Shown here: positions 33,351 to 44,690 of the stretch, piece after piece
How positions within the stretch are numbered: the stretch's first letter is position 1
Layout of the letters: every line of letters starts with the position of its first letter
From: Diphasiastrum complanatum
Taxonomy: Eukaryota > Streptophyta > Lycopodiopsida > Lycopodiales > Lycopodiaceae
Length of the DNA stretch: 64,000 nt
Assembly: GCA_029204225.1 (NCBI GenBank)
Contig: CM055097.1
Location: 11,467,828 to 11,531,827 of the forward strand
Direction: 5' to 3'
Notes under the pieces: generated by a model
Seen by the model: the letters and a program-made list of their open reading frames with translations, nothing else
Told to the model about the DNA's origin: nothing
The model's database searches: none
Translations under genes and position numbers: made by a program

Positions 33351-33984
33351 GAAAAGCTAGACCAAGTCAGTTGTAAGTTAATTTTGTGAAGTTTTAGCAT
33401 GTGTGAACTTCTCAGCACACCTTTGAAGGATCTTGTGAGGTGTTGTAATTGCACATGAATGATCAAACAACATAATTACTTGATAATTCCAGACAAGAGC
33501 ACGATAGCATATCATAGGCTCAAACAAGTTCTCACTATGAGAGATAATGACCAAAAATGTTTCTAAGCGTTCATTATGAAGAAACGTGCTTGCTCTTGAG
33601 TAGAGAGAGAATGTATAGCCAATAGAACTCATGTAGAGAGAGAAATCTCAATTCTCATCAAAAACTTACAATATGGAAACTAGGCAAAAAAATTTACATG
33701 ATGAGGCTCCAATTCCAAGGTGGATTTGATCAATGGTTGATCCACATCATTTAGTTGACTCTACTATCATAGATCTGCATCTCAAACTACATGCATGATG
33801 TGGCATGAATTACATATCTTTTTCCTAGATACACTAGACATGTATAGAATGTTACAAGTTGCATTCTACCTATCCCAGATACTTCATTGATCAAATGTGA
33901 CATCTGTGACTTTATGGGGAATACCTCACTTTATTGCTATTATAACCCGAGGAATCAACCTCACAACCAGTCAGGTCTAGGTTG
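33351..33984. other. Non-coding stretch between copia fragments
   Basis: No recognised element. An 84-codon minus-strand frame (33378-33632) has no motif. Confidence 0.3.
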
Positions 33985-34256
33985 TTTTCCTAGTAAGCAC
34001 ATTTCACAAACAGTCTGATTTCTGCTAGAGACAACATTAAGACTCATATCCTTGACCATGCATTATGATGCATATACAAGATAAACCTCATCTTTAAGTG
34101 TCCTAATCTTTGATGCCATACATAAGCATCAAAATTACTCACAACAATAGTAAGTGCATATTCATGACTCAAGATATATAAATTTCCTTCTCTGTGTGCA
34201 AAGAAGACTTCATTTGAATTCTTACTGCTAACCACTCTAATAAAGAGAAAATGCAA
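33985..34256 (-). pseudogene. Ty1/copia pre-integrase (zinc-binding) fragment
   Basis: Minus-strand frame 34044-34256 contains GNLYILSHEYALTIV and VWHQRLGHLKM; further on, in another phase, VCEMCLLGKQPR at about 33988-34023. Together these give the H..H and C..C of the integrase HHCC zinc finger (GAG_pre-integrase). Stops and a shift separate them. Confidence 0.6.
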
Positions 34257-34339
34257 ATGAGAACCTTAGCAAAAGTTAGCTAGTGGGAACAAGACAAGCA
34301 CGATCACTTACAAAAAAGAGTTCCAAGAAAATTAAAGAT

Positions 34340-34800
34340 CACAACAACATATTTTTATGATTCAACAATAAATAGCAAACTAATAGTCAACCTTGCAAAC
34401 AAAAGAAAAGATATGATAAGATTAAGTGAAATCTACTAAGTCTTGTTGTTAAAGCCATGTGGCAAGCTTTGTCTATTAGGGCAAAATAAGGCTATGAAAG
34501 AGGGTTTCATGCCAAGTTTAAACACACTTCATTACAAGGCACTCTATAAACAAATTTTCCAATAAATTTTCACACTTGAAGTTATTCTTCAACAAGAAAG
34601 CAAACAAGAAACATGGTACACTCTTTATTGCTACTCAACTTCCACTCTCGACAATTTTGCTCTTGGCTCCAATGTAAGCTTGTTGATTATCAAAGTAATA
34701 TTAATCTTCAAGAGAGAAAAACAAATTGATGATTTCACATATACGGAATTGAAGAGGCAGATACTAGTTTGAGCAATACAATATGCATTGGAAGACATGG
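34340..34800 (+). repeat. Degenerate direct repeat, unit 1
   Basis: Shares the order ACAACATAT..TTCAACAATAA, CAACCTTGCAAA, GCCATGTGGCAAGCTTTG, ACACTTCATTA, ACTTGAAGTTATTC and CAATACAATATGCATTG with units 2 and 3. This unit has lost the zinc-knuckle-like stretch. Confidence 0.6.
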
Positions 34801-35460
34801 AAATCACAACAACATATATTAATGGTTCAACAATAAGTGGCGAACTAATGAGCAACCTTGCAAATGGACGAATAAAGTTGATAGAAATATATCCATGAAA
34901 TATATAAACTCTTAAGGCCATGTAGCAAGCTTTGGCTATTAGGGCAAAATATGACACCACTCTAAAAAATTGCAACAACTGCCATTTTGAGGAAGAAACT
35001 GTCCTACATCTTTTCTACCACTCCAACCTAGGGCTTAGAAAGGGTATCATTCAAGCATTTAAAAGAAAGTTTCATGTCAAGTTTGGATAAACTTCATTAT
35101 ATAGCACCCTGCTAAACAATTTTGCCAATATAGCAATTAGACTTGAAGTCACTCTTTAAGTGTTTGACAAGGAAACAATAAACATGGCACCAACTCTTAG
35201 TGGTCAAATTTGTTTTCTAGTTTCTCCCTTTTGAGTTTTTGCTTCATGAATACTACATTTTAGTTTGATTCTTTCCAGTTACTTAGCTTGCACTCTTGAC
35301 AATTTTGCTCTTGGCTACAAGAAAGGTATGCTTTTAAATTGTCAAAATAAACCTTTAAAAGAGAAATAAAACAAAATGAATCATTTTGCATATATGACAT
35401 TGAAGAGGTAGGTATTTGTTTTAGCAATACAATATGCATTGTGAGACACCAAAAGTCTAA
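34801..35460 (+). repeat. Degenerate direct repeat, unit 2, with LINE zf-RVT-like stretch
   Basis: Same order of words as unit 1. In addition plus-strand translation near 34963-35050 reads CNNCHFEEETVLHLFYHS, close to the C-x2-C...E(E/T)..HLF..C pattern of the zinc-binding region following reverse transcriptase in plant LINE-type elements. No RT domain is attached. Confidence 0.5.
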
Positions 35461-35474
35461 CTACCCCTCCCCCC

Positions 35475-35476
<2 letters not shown>

Positions 35477-35514
<38 letters not shown>
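35477..35514. repeat. (CA)n microsatellite
   Basis: About 18 CA dinucleotides after a short C-run. It lies between repeat units 2 and 3. Confidence 0.9.
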
Positions 35515-35516
<2 letters not shown>

Positions 35517-35552
35517 TTAGAATAAAAATAAAAATAAAAAAATAGAATGTCA

Positions 35553-36200
35553 TACATATATGTGGTTTAACAATAGATGGCAAAGTCATAATCAAGCTTG
35601 CAAATAGAAGAAGAGATTTGATAGAATCAAGTCCATGAAATCTCTCAAGCTTTGATCTTAAGGTCATGTAGCAAGCTTTGGTTGTTAGGGCAAAATATAG
35701 AAGCACCACTTTGAAACATTCTAACAAGTACCATTGTGAGGAAGAAACTATTTGACATCTTTTCTACCACTACAACCTAGGGCTTTGGAAGGGTATCAAT
35801 CAAGCCTTTGAAAGAAGTTCTCATGTCAAATTTGAATGCACTTCATAACATAACTCCCTACGTAACAATTATGCCAATAGAGTAATCAGACCTGAAATTA
35901 TTCTTTGTATGTTTCATAAGAAAGGAAACAAGACACACGACAACAACTTCTACTGGTCAGATTTATTTTCCAGCTTCTCTCCTTGTAAGTTTTTGCTTCC
36001 TTAATACTGCATTTACTTTGACTTTTTATTGCTCTCAACTTCCACTCTCGATGATTTTGCTCTTGGCTATGATGTACACTTGTTAATTGTCTGAGTAAAT
36101 TTTTAAGAGAGAAATAAAACAAATGGATCACTTCACATATATGACATTGTAAGGGGTAGGTATTGGCAATACAATGTGCATTGCAAAGGCACAAAAGTCC
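35553..36200 (+). repeat. Degenerate direct repeat, unit 3, with LINE zf-RVT-like stretch
   Basis: Same order of words as units 1 and 2 (TTTAACAATAGATGGC, AAGCTTGCAAATAG, GTCATGTAGCAAGCTTTGG). The zinc-knuckle-like stretch near 35727-35790 reads HCEEETI, stop, HLFYHYNLGLWKG, so it is further decayed. Confidence 0.5.
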
Positions 36201-36396
36201 AAATTCTCCTACCCATAAGAAAACAAAGGGTAACATAATCAATGTTGTCAAAATATCCACGACAGTAGTCTAGTCGGATGAAAGTGGTAACTACATTTAA
36301 ATTCTCCTACCCATAAGAAAACAAAGGGTAACATAATCAATGTTGTCAAAATATCCACGGTAGTAGTCTAGTTGGATGAAAGTGGTAACTACATCC
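36201..36396. repeat. 98-bp tandem duplication
   Basis: Two adjacent 98-bp units (36201-36298 and 36299-36396) that differ at only a few positions; each contains CTCCTACCCATAAGAAAAC and GATGAAAGTGGTAACTACAT. Non-coding. Confidence 0.85.
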
Positions 36397-38500
36397 TTGA
36401 AGACACATACACTAATCTTGCTTGTTTGTGCATAATGAATGTCTACTTATAGGCTTGTGTTCCATTCTTGCTTGGCCTATGAGTGGATGTAACCTTGTGA
36501 ATATTGTGCCTTTTGAAGTGAGTGCTATCGAATATTGTCGTACCAAAGGACACCAAAGGAAAGTTGTGAGAAAGCAGTATCATCTTTTACTTTGTTGCCA
36601 AAAAACTAAATGCCAAGTAGGCAAAACCATTGCTCAAGAGCAATGAGTAATGCCAAAAGTAGTGTGAAAAAGAATCACTTGGTGGAGTTTTCAAGAGGCC
36701 ACTGAGAATCCCGAAAAAAGACATATTGGATTCTGCATTTTTATTCGAAATGAAAAAAAAATAGCATTATTGTCCAAAAGCCTACAAGTAGCACATACTT
36801 TGGTGCATCTACTGTTGGGTCCATTCTAAGTTGCACTGTTTTTTTACAAGGTCATTGTAACTTCTCATATGACTCTTGACACTCACCCATGAAGGTAAAT
36901 CTCAAATGTACTTGGGGAAGGTTTGCCCAAGATAGGTATTATGGCCATAATGGCTCAAACAACATAGAATAAAGAAAATCCATCATGCTTTATCTCAAGT
37001 TTAGCCCTTGAATAGGTCGTTACACACCTTCGAACACTTGCCCTCGAGCTCTTGTCATCAAGGCAAGTGTCTTCATGAAGACGTAAATGCCTCACCTAAG
37101 GACTTCACCCTATACATAAGGTTTAGTCAAAATTTTTTTTTCGTCTATCCAAAATGAAGTAAGCCTAGCAAATCCTTGTTGGGCAAATGAGACAACTTTG
37201 ACTTGAGCATAGTTAGGCCACAAAAATGGTGTCTTTTGGCTAACGTGGGATTTTTTTTGTTTCTATTGACAATTGTATAGGAATAGAACCGGCCTTATAT
37301 TTCAAAACATACATAAAAAAGTATCGATAAACTTTTACATGGGCCTATACACCCTTTCATGAGTAATAGTCCTCAAAAAATTGAAAAGCTTTAAAATATG
37401 AATTTTTTTTTAAGGATATCTCAAAGAAGATGATTGGATGTCAAGTGAAAGTTTGCCTCATTTGCCTCATGTAGTATACAAATCATAGAAAAATACAAAC
37501 ATTGCAAACTTAATTGCAATGTACACCTCCTCTTCATCGTAGTGTGGTACATGGGTATAATTGTGTGGTGTATGAGTAAAGTTGTTATTGTGATCGGCAA
37601 TGCACATGCTTGAATCTCAACCGTTGCATAGTGACATCTTTGGAGCTTGCCCTTGACTCGGCGTTGCCCACATGGCGTTGCCAAGCTGTATATGTTATGT
37701 ATAACTACTAGCTATGTAACTCTATTTACAAACCTAAAAAAAGACACCTCAGCTTTTGTCAAATCATCGCAATATCTTAGGGCTATCTCGACACAGCTAA
37801 AACGTTTTAGAGCACTCACTTAAAATACCATTTTTCAATCAATCTATTCAAGTTTTCAACTATTGGAGCCCATTTTCATTCATTTATTGCATTTAGGGTA
37901 TCGAGAAATGCAATAAATAAAATGTCACTTTAAACAGTCAGCAATTTATTTTCGTTTTTCGTTTTTATTATTATAACGTAAGGAGTTGCCGCGTTGGTGG
38001 GGCTTATTAGGGTTTCCGTATCTTAACCGCTGATATGCCGGGGTCCCTCACCGTCGGATGAGCTAGTAGGCGTCAGATTTTGCCACGTTTCTGCGATCGA
38101 CCGTTGGGAGGAGTCCATGTGGCAAGTACGTCCTGCAACAGATCCAAGCTGTGGCCGGTGAAATAAATTCGTGCCATGAATTCGATATCGGGTTCGAATC
38201 CCGGCCCCGACTTCCGAAGCCGGTTTTTTCCTACATTTGGCCGCAATAGATTTTCTTCATTTTCAGTCTTTCTTTTTTGGTCTATTCGTTCGTCCTTCCG
38301 TATTAATGCCATTAGATGTTCTAGCCCCCCGCTACCGTTGGATTGTTTCGGCGAACGTGCAGATTTTGCCGCAATTTTACGATCAACCATTAAAAAAATC
38401 CAACTGGCAATCTGCCAGGTGGCAAAAATCCGAGTGCTTGACAGTAAGATACTCGGCGTCTTTAAGCAGGCGTTGCTCGTTAAGTTCTCCGTCTCTCCTC
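36397..38500. other. Non-coding region upstream of LARP1 gene
   Basis: Only short open frames without homology. A B-box-like GGTTCGAATCCCGG lies at about 38190-38205 but no tRNA fold could be built. Composition becomes more GC-rich from about 37980 towards the gene. Confidence 0.35.
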
Positions 38501-38514
38501 GCCGCCGCAAACCC

Positions 38515-38523
38515 AAACCCTAA
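38515..38523 (+). promoter_or_regulatory. Telo-box AAACCCTAA
   Basis: AAACCCTAA followed within 50 bp by further CCCTAA and CCCTAAC words. Telo-boxes are common in plant promoters of translation-related genes; the La-motif gene downstream fits this. Its action here is inferred. Confidence 0.5.
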
Positions 38524-38704
38524 TGACAGCAACCCTTCTAGACCCTAAACCAGCCCTAACCCTAGCGTTCTCCAGGTCCAATACATAGATTTACGCTATT
38601 GGGACTCGTGCAAGTATAGAATTTTAGATATTGATACTAGGTGGTTATGGGACATTCAGAATTACGCGACGTGGTGCTCTGAGAGATGGCCACGCTCGCA
38701 CCAA

Positions 38705-38720
38705 ACGCGTATATACGCGT
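38705..38720 (+). promoter_or_regulatory. Possible core promoter: palindromic ACGCGTATATACGCGT
   Basis: A perfect 16-bp palindrome with a TATATA core flanked by ACGCGT on both sides, followed after 1 base by a CT-rich stretch (TCTCTGTTCTCTCTGACC), typical for plant transcription start regions. ACGCGT also fits the CGCG-core consensus of CAMTA factors. Start site would be near 38745. An intron in the 5' UTR is possible (G|GTCAGT near 38991) but not proven. Confidence 0.4.
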
Positions 38721-38760
38721 TCTCTGTTCTCTCTGACCCTATATCTTCTTCCGGGCGCAT

Positions 38761-38815
38761 GCAAAGGCTGCCTCCCATGCCCTTGCCCTTGCCCTTGCCA
38801 TTGGCCTTGGGCCTG
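38761..38815. repeat. Short CCCTTG tandem repeat
   Basis: Four or five CCCTTG-like hexamers in a row in the probable 5' UTR of the LARP1 gene. Open frames on both strands here follow from this composition. Confidence 0.6.
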
Positions 38816-39469
38816 CCTGCCTCCTCGCTCTTTCGCCTGCTTTCTGCTCGCCTTCTTCGCATACATCCAAAGCCCCTCCTTCCTCTCTCTGCTCTCGCTC
38901 GCCTTCTCTCTTCAGGATCATATTTCATTCAATCCACGTGCAGCGATTGCGATATCCGCTGCAGCTCCTGCTGATGCTGATGCTCCTTTGAGGTCAGTGA
39001 TTGGATGCGCAGTAGCGTCCTTGCTCTGTACCTTCAAGCGGTGAAGCAGAATTGGGCTGCCTCTGCGGCTCTGCCTCTGCTCAAGATTTCGTTGTAGCAA
39101 CTGAAAGTAGAGTGCATGGCTGGATTGATTGGTGGTTTATTATAATGTTAGTGTTTTGCGTTGAATCTTGACTAACTTGACAGTTGATTGCTTCACTTTT
39201 TAGCAAATTTTTATTTGTCTGTTGCCTGCGGAAGCTAGGTGGGTCTGTTCGTAACAATGTGGTGTGTTTTTGCAAACGATCACATTCATCCGCAGCGGAG
39301 CAGTAGGTGTTGGGAGTTTTGGCGATTAGACTAGCATCCTTGAGTTATGGCAGACAAGAGCGTGAATAATAAATAGCTTGGTTCAATTTTTTGGGGATCT
39401 ATAGTAGCGCGAGCTGTCTGAGACTGCTTTTTCCTCAAAAAGGGCTCAGAAACAGCAGGAAGTGACTGC

Positions 39470-42361
39470 ATGGTGGGCGAGATGGATGCAAAAGGCAAGA
39501 GTCTATGGGCAGATGTGGTTCGCAGAGCCGATGGTTCTAATTCCGTCCAATCCATCGAAGGTGGTATTAAAGAGAAAGCGACATTATATGAAAGTGAAAC
39601 AAATACGGAGATTGGGAACTCGAGCTCCGAAAATGGGGTCGAGAGCTCATCCGTTCCAGCTATCTCAGCCATACCGCTGTTGGCTAAACCCTTGGAAGGG
39701 GTGGAGGTTCCCTTGGATGGCAATGGCGATAGGGAAGCTGGTTCTGTGATATTGGAAGCACATTTGAATACAGACTCAGCTACAGAAGCGTCGCCAAAGC
39801 CCGTAAAGTCGGCTTGGAAGAATCTCATTAAACCCTCAACCGATTCACGGGAAGGAGCTGTGATGGGGGCTGAATCCTGGCCGTCTTTGGCTGATTCACG
39901 CACCAGGAAGAATCCAGCCTCTGCTAGATCGTCTGTAGCTCAGCGTTCTTCTGATGGCGATCCAGAGAAGGTATTTTCATTCAGGCTTTTCATCGTTTTT
40001 ATCTGAAGAGTGGGTTCCAAATTAGGGTAACTATAGAAAACTTTGAAATGAGCTTTTCAAGTTTGAACTCAATAATGTCTTTGTTGATATTCCTGACCCC
40101 ATAGCGTGGACACAAATATATCGTAGAATTTGTGATATATCTTAGAATTTGTGTGGTTTATCAACTGATAAGTTGTCTGTTCACTGAATAGGAGGTAGCA
40201 TCCGCAACGGAGTCATCGGGTCAGGAAAAAATAGTCAGCAACAGTAGACCCGGTGATGTACATTTAGGGCATAGGAAAACTGAAGCAAGCAAGGATGTAA
40301 GTGATGCAGCTAGCAGTGCGCCCTCAGTTCCAGTTCCTAGCACAACTGTTTCTGACGTGGGGGTGCAAGGACCTCTTCAGCAGCATTTAGAAGAAAGCAT
40401 GCCTGCAGCTAGGGCCAGTAGTCCTGCCCCAGGGAACAATGTTGGGCGAGGGCGGATGCCTAATCAAAGAGGGAATTTTAGCAATTGGGCATCTCATCCA
40501 AGAAATAGGAATAGTGGTTTCTCTGGTCGTGGTGGAATGCCTTATCAACCACAAAATAACAATGGAATCTTACCAGGCCCTGGAGGGATGTACAACCAAA
40601 GAGGGGCAAATGGGCTCAATCCTAGGCCTTTTAGGGCACCTCGTCAAAGAGGCAACTATGGTTCTTCACATGGTAATCGAAGGCCATTTCACGAGCAAGG
40701 CAGGGGTCCTAACAACTGGCAACCTCAACAAATTTTTGCTAATGGCCCCAGTTACGCTCCTCCTTTCCAGCAGCCTCCGTTTGATCCTAGAAGCTCTACC
40801 TGGGGTGTCCCCAATGTTTTCTCCAGTTTTGGCTTCTTCAACAATCCAGGTGTGCTTATTATAACGTCATGGTTTACCATCATCGATTGTACTCTGAAAT
40901 TCTCCTTTCCTCTCTCCTCTTCCATGCTGTAGCTGACATTACCAGCATTAATCGTGATAGGCTTTACCAACATTCGTATTGGTTCATTTGGAATGCATGC
41001 GAACTTCAGTTTGCAAATCTTTTCATCTTTCTTTGTCCTCCTGTCACCATTTCTTGATTATGTGATATCTTCTGGCAACTTCTTTTTTACGACTTATGCA
41101 TCATTGACTATTTTTTATACGATATTTGTAGAAAGCAGATTGCTTCTGGATATCTTCATTTGAAACTTGCGGTCCTTTAGGACACAATGTTACAGTAGCA
41201 AATAATTCGTGATCCTAGTTATGTTAATAACATCAGTTCAGGTCTGATTCTGTTTGGAAAAAGTGAGTACTTGGTTTTATGAGGTGGAACTTGACGGCAG
41301 TAAAAATTGCAGTTCATGAAGGCTTCTATTACCAACCAATGGGACTTCCGGGTTTCCACCATTATGATCTTTCTGGAGCTCTACATGTGCTCCCACATTT
41401 TGCTCAAAATAGCACCGTTGAGCATTTATTGGTACAGCAAATCGAGTATTACTTCAGGCACGTATCATAGTTGTGTTTTTATTTATAAATTGCTGCCAGA
41501 TTTTTTGTGTTGTAACATAGAAAAGAAATTATTTAACAGCTTTCTTGCTTGTTATGTGCTGCCAGCGATGAGAATTTACTCAAGGATGAATTTCTGCGGT
41601 CAAAGATGGACGCCGAAGGATTTGTTCCAGCATCGTTAATTGCATCCTTCAATAAGGTTTTCCTCTTTGCTTAGTCATTTCTAGCAAAATGTTGTCTTAT
41701 CAAATGAAGAATATCACAGCCTTCTCTGATATATGCTTGCAGATCAGAATGTTGAACGCAGATGCAAACATGATTTTGAACGCTTTACAGAACTCAAGCA
41801 TTGTGGAAGTGCAGGTATGAGAGTAGCTTAGGAATCCACACGCCTTATGTTTGTAATCCTTTTCATGCAAAAACATTAATATAGTCGGCTGATAAGCTTG
41901 TTAAGCTTTCTAATTTGATTTGACTGTATTGGTAGCTCTCATGTCACCTTATGGATGGATGAGCTAAAACCTTGGAGTTCTGTATGCAGGGTGAGAGCTT
42001 GCGCAAACGTAATAATGGGCCTGCGTGGCCGCTACCAACCAATCAGCCTAGTACGTCTTCGAGTGCGGATGACAATCACTCTGCAGACAGCAGCAATAAT
42101 GAGCCTCCCCAGACCAATGGAGAGAGTGTTGTTGATGATACTCCAGAAATATCCCCAGAATCCAACATAGGCCTTGAACATTCTTCTCAGCAATCTGCAA
42201 CTTTAATTTTGGATAGAGCTGAAAGCTCAAAGGCATCAAGGCCTGCAGGTGACGTTGAGCCTGAACCAAGTGAGCCTGCAGAGGAAACCAATTTGCCCTC
42301 TTTGCATCCAAATCCAGATGCAGTAAGGACCCACAAAGACCAAGAGGATACAACTCAGTAA
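39470..42361 (+). CDS. LARP1: La-related protein 1 (LARP1b/1c type)
   Basis: Six exons: 39470-39970, 40192-40849, 41313-41457, 41566-41656, 41743-41814, 41990-42361; 612 codons plus stop. The La motif spans about residues 420-500: [46 protein letters not shown]. It binds RNA 3' or poly(U/A)-type ends; LARP1 proteins act in the cytoplasm on mRNA stability and translation. The N-terminus has [13 protein letters not shown] and [13 protein letters not shown], short words typical of plant LARP1, then an Arg/Gly/Asn/Pro-rich disordered stretch (about 250-350) and [18 protein letters not shown] before the La motif. The acidic Ser-rich tail has no DM15 repeats, so it fits the shorter LARP1b/1c type, not LARP1a. 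Intron 3 uses a GC donor (CAG|GCACGT); the GT nearby would destroy the YYFSDENLL sequence. Start could also be the Met at 39485. Polyadenylation words AATAAA at 42463 and 42701. Confidence 0.88.
41458..41565 (+). other. GC-AG intron inside the La motif
   Basis: Exon 3 ends TTCAG, intron begins GCACGT and ends TGCCAG. Joining gives TTC AGC GAT GAG, that is F-S-D-E, the conserved La-motif sequence. Using the GTATCA four bases downstream would not keep the frame. GC-AG introns are a small minority class spliced by the major spliceosome. Confidence 0.75.
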
Positions 42362-42462
42362 GGTGGAGATTTGAACGAGAGTTGTGGCTGTAAAAGGGAT
42401 GCAATTATTGTAAAGAGACTAGAGAGGGCTCACAAGGGCCCTTTATGCACTACAATGCTACA

Positions 42463-42706
42463 AATAAAACTGGCTGTGAGGGTGCCCAGTTAAAGAAGAC
42501 ATATTGTTTTCCTGCCTGCTTTGCGTACAGAACCTGAAGCGGCTAGCTGCCTAACTTTAGCAAACTAACAGCGGCAATTATTTTCAAAAAATACATGCTG
42601 CGTGTCCATGATTTTGATGAGTGCGCAGGCTTGAGGGTGTTTGGCCTCCCTCTACATTGAGTTACTTTTAAGATGTTCTTTGTTTTTAAAACTTGAGTTG
42701 AATAAA
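42463..42706 (+). terminator. Probable 3' UTR polyadenylation region
   Basis: AATAAA at 42463-42468 and at 42701-42706, within 350 bp of the LARP1 stop codon. Which one is used cannot be told. Confidence 0.4.
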
Positions 42707-43290
42707 GATTGAGCCTTTCTGCTCTTGACACTTTGAGGATGGTGAAAAAGTTTGAAAAAATGCTTATATGGAACTGCAACAACATTTTTGGTGGCATGTA
42801 TATAGATATGTTCTTGTTTGTTCTGATATATGTATATGATTTTAGTTGTGTACTGATAGGGGGGTGTACATATGTACTTTTGTCACAAATGGTATCAAGT
42901 TTTATTGTTCACTTTTCAGAATGTTGAAGATACTGGTCATTATATGTGGAGTGTTAGCTTTATGACTTATAATATGACAAGCTCATAAATTTGTTGTGTA
43001 TTTCTCATCACTCTTATGTCAAAAGATCCGATCATTGAACGGAATTCCAGCTGTCTGTTCCTTTTATGTTCTTTGATCTGAGGACACCAACAGATATAGG
43101 TTCGTTGATCTAAGAGAAAAATGTTTATTTTATTTCTGTTTCAAGGCCTAGGAGGGTTTCTTATGCATTAGAAGAGAATTCCAGTTTGTAGCAGGTCCTT
43201 ATGTTTCTTATCTGTAATCATTTATGTTATTAAGGCCCGGTGCTAAATCAGAGAGCATGTTCTTATTTTTCATTATTTGATAAATTTTTT
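42707..43290. other. Intergenic stretch, nothing recognised
   Basis: No element or gene was recognised between the LARP1 3' end and the LTR retroelement to the right. Confidence 0.3.
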
Positions 43291-43720
43291 AATTGTGACG
43301 CTTTTGCTATTCATCCTATCAGTACTAGCTTGGAAAACAGGTGTTTTCCAAATCGGCTGTAGTTATGGACTTGGCTCATTAAATTCGCCACGTCCATTCT
43401 TTATTATGCATAGCAGGCCTAAGGGCCCTTTTTATTTATATACTAGTCTTGGGGCCTATTTGGTCATATTTTTAGGACTTGGTCACATTGATTTGGAGTG
43501 GGGGTCCTCCTATTGGAAAGACGCACTATTTTCCCTCCAAATCTTATTCTCTCCTTTTTTTGAATCCTCTATTTGATTCAGGGAGAAGGTATATATAGGG
43601 CAACATTGTATTCATTTATTCAGTTTATGATGATTGTTCCTCGTTAGCCTCATTTTATCTTTTCTTGCTTTTTAGCTTAAGTTTTGCTTTTTAGCATAGC
43701 TAGTGAATCTTAGCTTGTAA
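43291..43720 (+). repeat. 5' LTR (left edge uncertain)
   Basis: Inferred from the PBS immediately to the right. It contains a GTATATATAG TATA-like word near 43588 and a 22-bp palindrome TTGGAAAACA-GG-TGTTTTCCAA at about 43330-43351. No second copy was seen, and a clean TG...CA pair was not found, so the limits are approximate. Confidence 0.4.
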
Positions 43721-43722
43721 CT

Positions 43723-43734
43723 TGGTATCAGAGC
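43723..43734 (+). promoter_or_regulatory. Primer-binding site, initiator tRNA-Met type
   Basis: TGGTATCAGAGC, the canonical initiator tRNA-Met complement. Confidence 0.75.
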
Positions 43735-43747
43735 ACTTTCCTGCAGA

Positions 43748-44690
43748 TTTGGTGGTGGCTGTCCAGCGCCCTACCACCCATCACTTTCATCGATTTTCTC
43801 CGTCATTTTTTTGCAGATTGGTGGTGGTTGTCCAGCGCCCTACTACCCATCATTTTCGTTGATTTTTTCTATGGTTTTTTTTGCAGAATTGGTGGTGGCT
43901 GTCCAGCGTCCTACTGCCCATCACTTTCGACGATTTCTTCATCATTTAATACAGCTTTGATGGAGGTTGTCCAACGCCCTGCTAACCCATCACTTTCGTC
44001 GATTTTTTCCGGTAGATTTTCATGGTTTATGCAGATTTGGTAGTTGTTGTCCAGTGCTCTACTACCTCATCATTTTCGACACTTTTCATCACCGATTTGC
44101 TATCCATTTTTTGATATTGATTAGAGGCCGTCCAGCGCCCTACATCACCATTATTTTTAGTTATTTTTACTCATCATTTTTCAGATTCAATAGCTACTGC
44201 CCAGCGCCCTACTACCGTATCATTTTCAATGGTTCTCTTCACCGACTTGTTGTCCGTTTCGGCTATTGATTGGCGGCTGATCGGCGCTTTACTTCAGATT
44301 CGGTAGCTGCTGCCCAGCGCCCTACTACTGTCTCATTTTCAATGGTTCTGTTCTCTTCACCGACTTGCTGTGCGTTTCGGCTATTGATTGGAGGTTGATC
44401 GGCGCCTTACTTCAGTACCTTTTCTAGCCTATTTTTCAGCATATTGTGGATTTTGGTAGTTGTTGCCCAGCGCCCTATTATCTCACCATTCTCGACGGAT
44501 TTCTTCATCGACTTGCTACTCATTTTGTTGATTATTTGTCGGCTGTCTAGCGTCCATTTTCAGCACTTTTTTCAGCTTATTTGGCGCGAGTTGAGGATTC
44601 GGATTGGTGGCTGGTTGGCGCATCTATTCTTGTCATATCTTCAGCTCTTACCTCTCTTTGTTGGCACTATTGATTGGACGACGGATCAGC
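43748..44690 (+). repeat. Leader minisatellite with CTGTCCAGCGCCCTACT core
   Basis: At least ten imperfect copies of a unit with the core GG(T/C)(T/G)G(C/T)TGTCCAGCGCCCTAC, followed by CACCATCA or CATCATTTTCGACG-like sequence and a T-rich spacer. Cores lie near 43758, 43826, 43898, 43968, 44049, 44127, 44198, 44312 and 44464, with a related GGCTGATCGGCGC form near 44275 and 44393. Spacing is mostly 65-115 bp. Open frames across it (several overlapping) come from the repeat. Confidence 0.75.

Noticed and set aside
38160-38225. tRNA-like B box (GGTTCGAATCCCGG)
   Set aside because: A T-arm-like hairpin can be drawn, but no matching acceptor strand, A box or anticodon arm lies at the right distance upstream, so no tRNA gene is called.
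38631-39044. 137-codon Pro/Cys/Leu-rich ORF upstream of LARP1
   Set aside because: Composition follows from CCCTTG and CT repeats in the likely 5' UTR; overlapping ORFs on the other strand are equally long.
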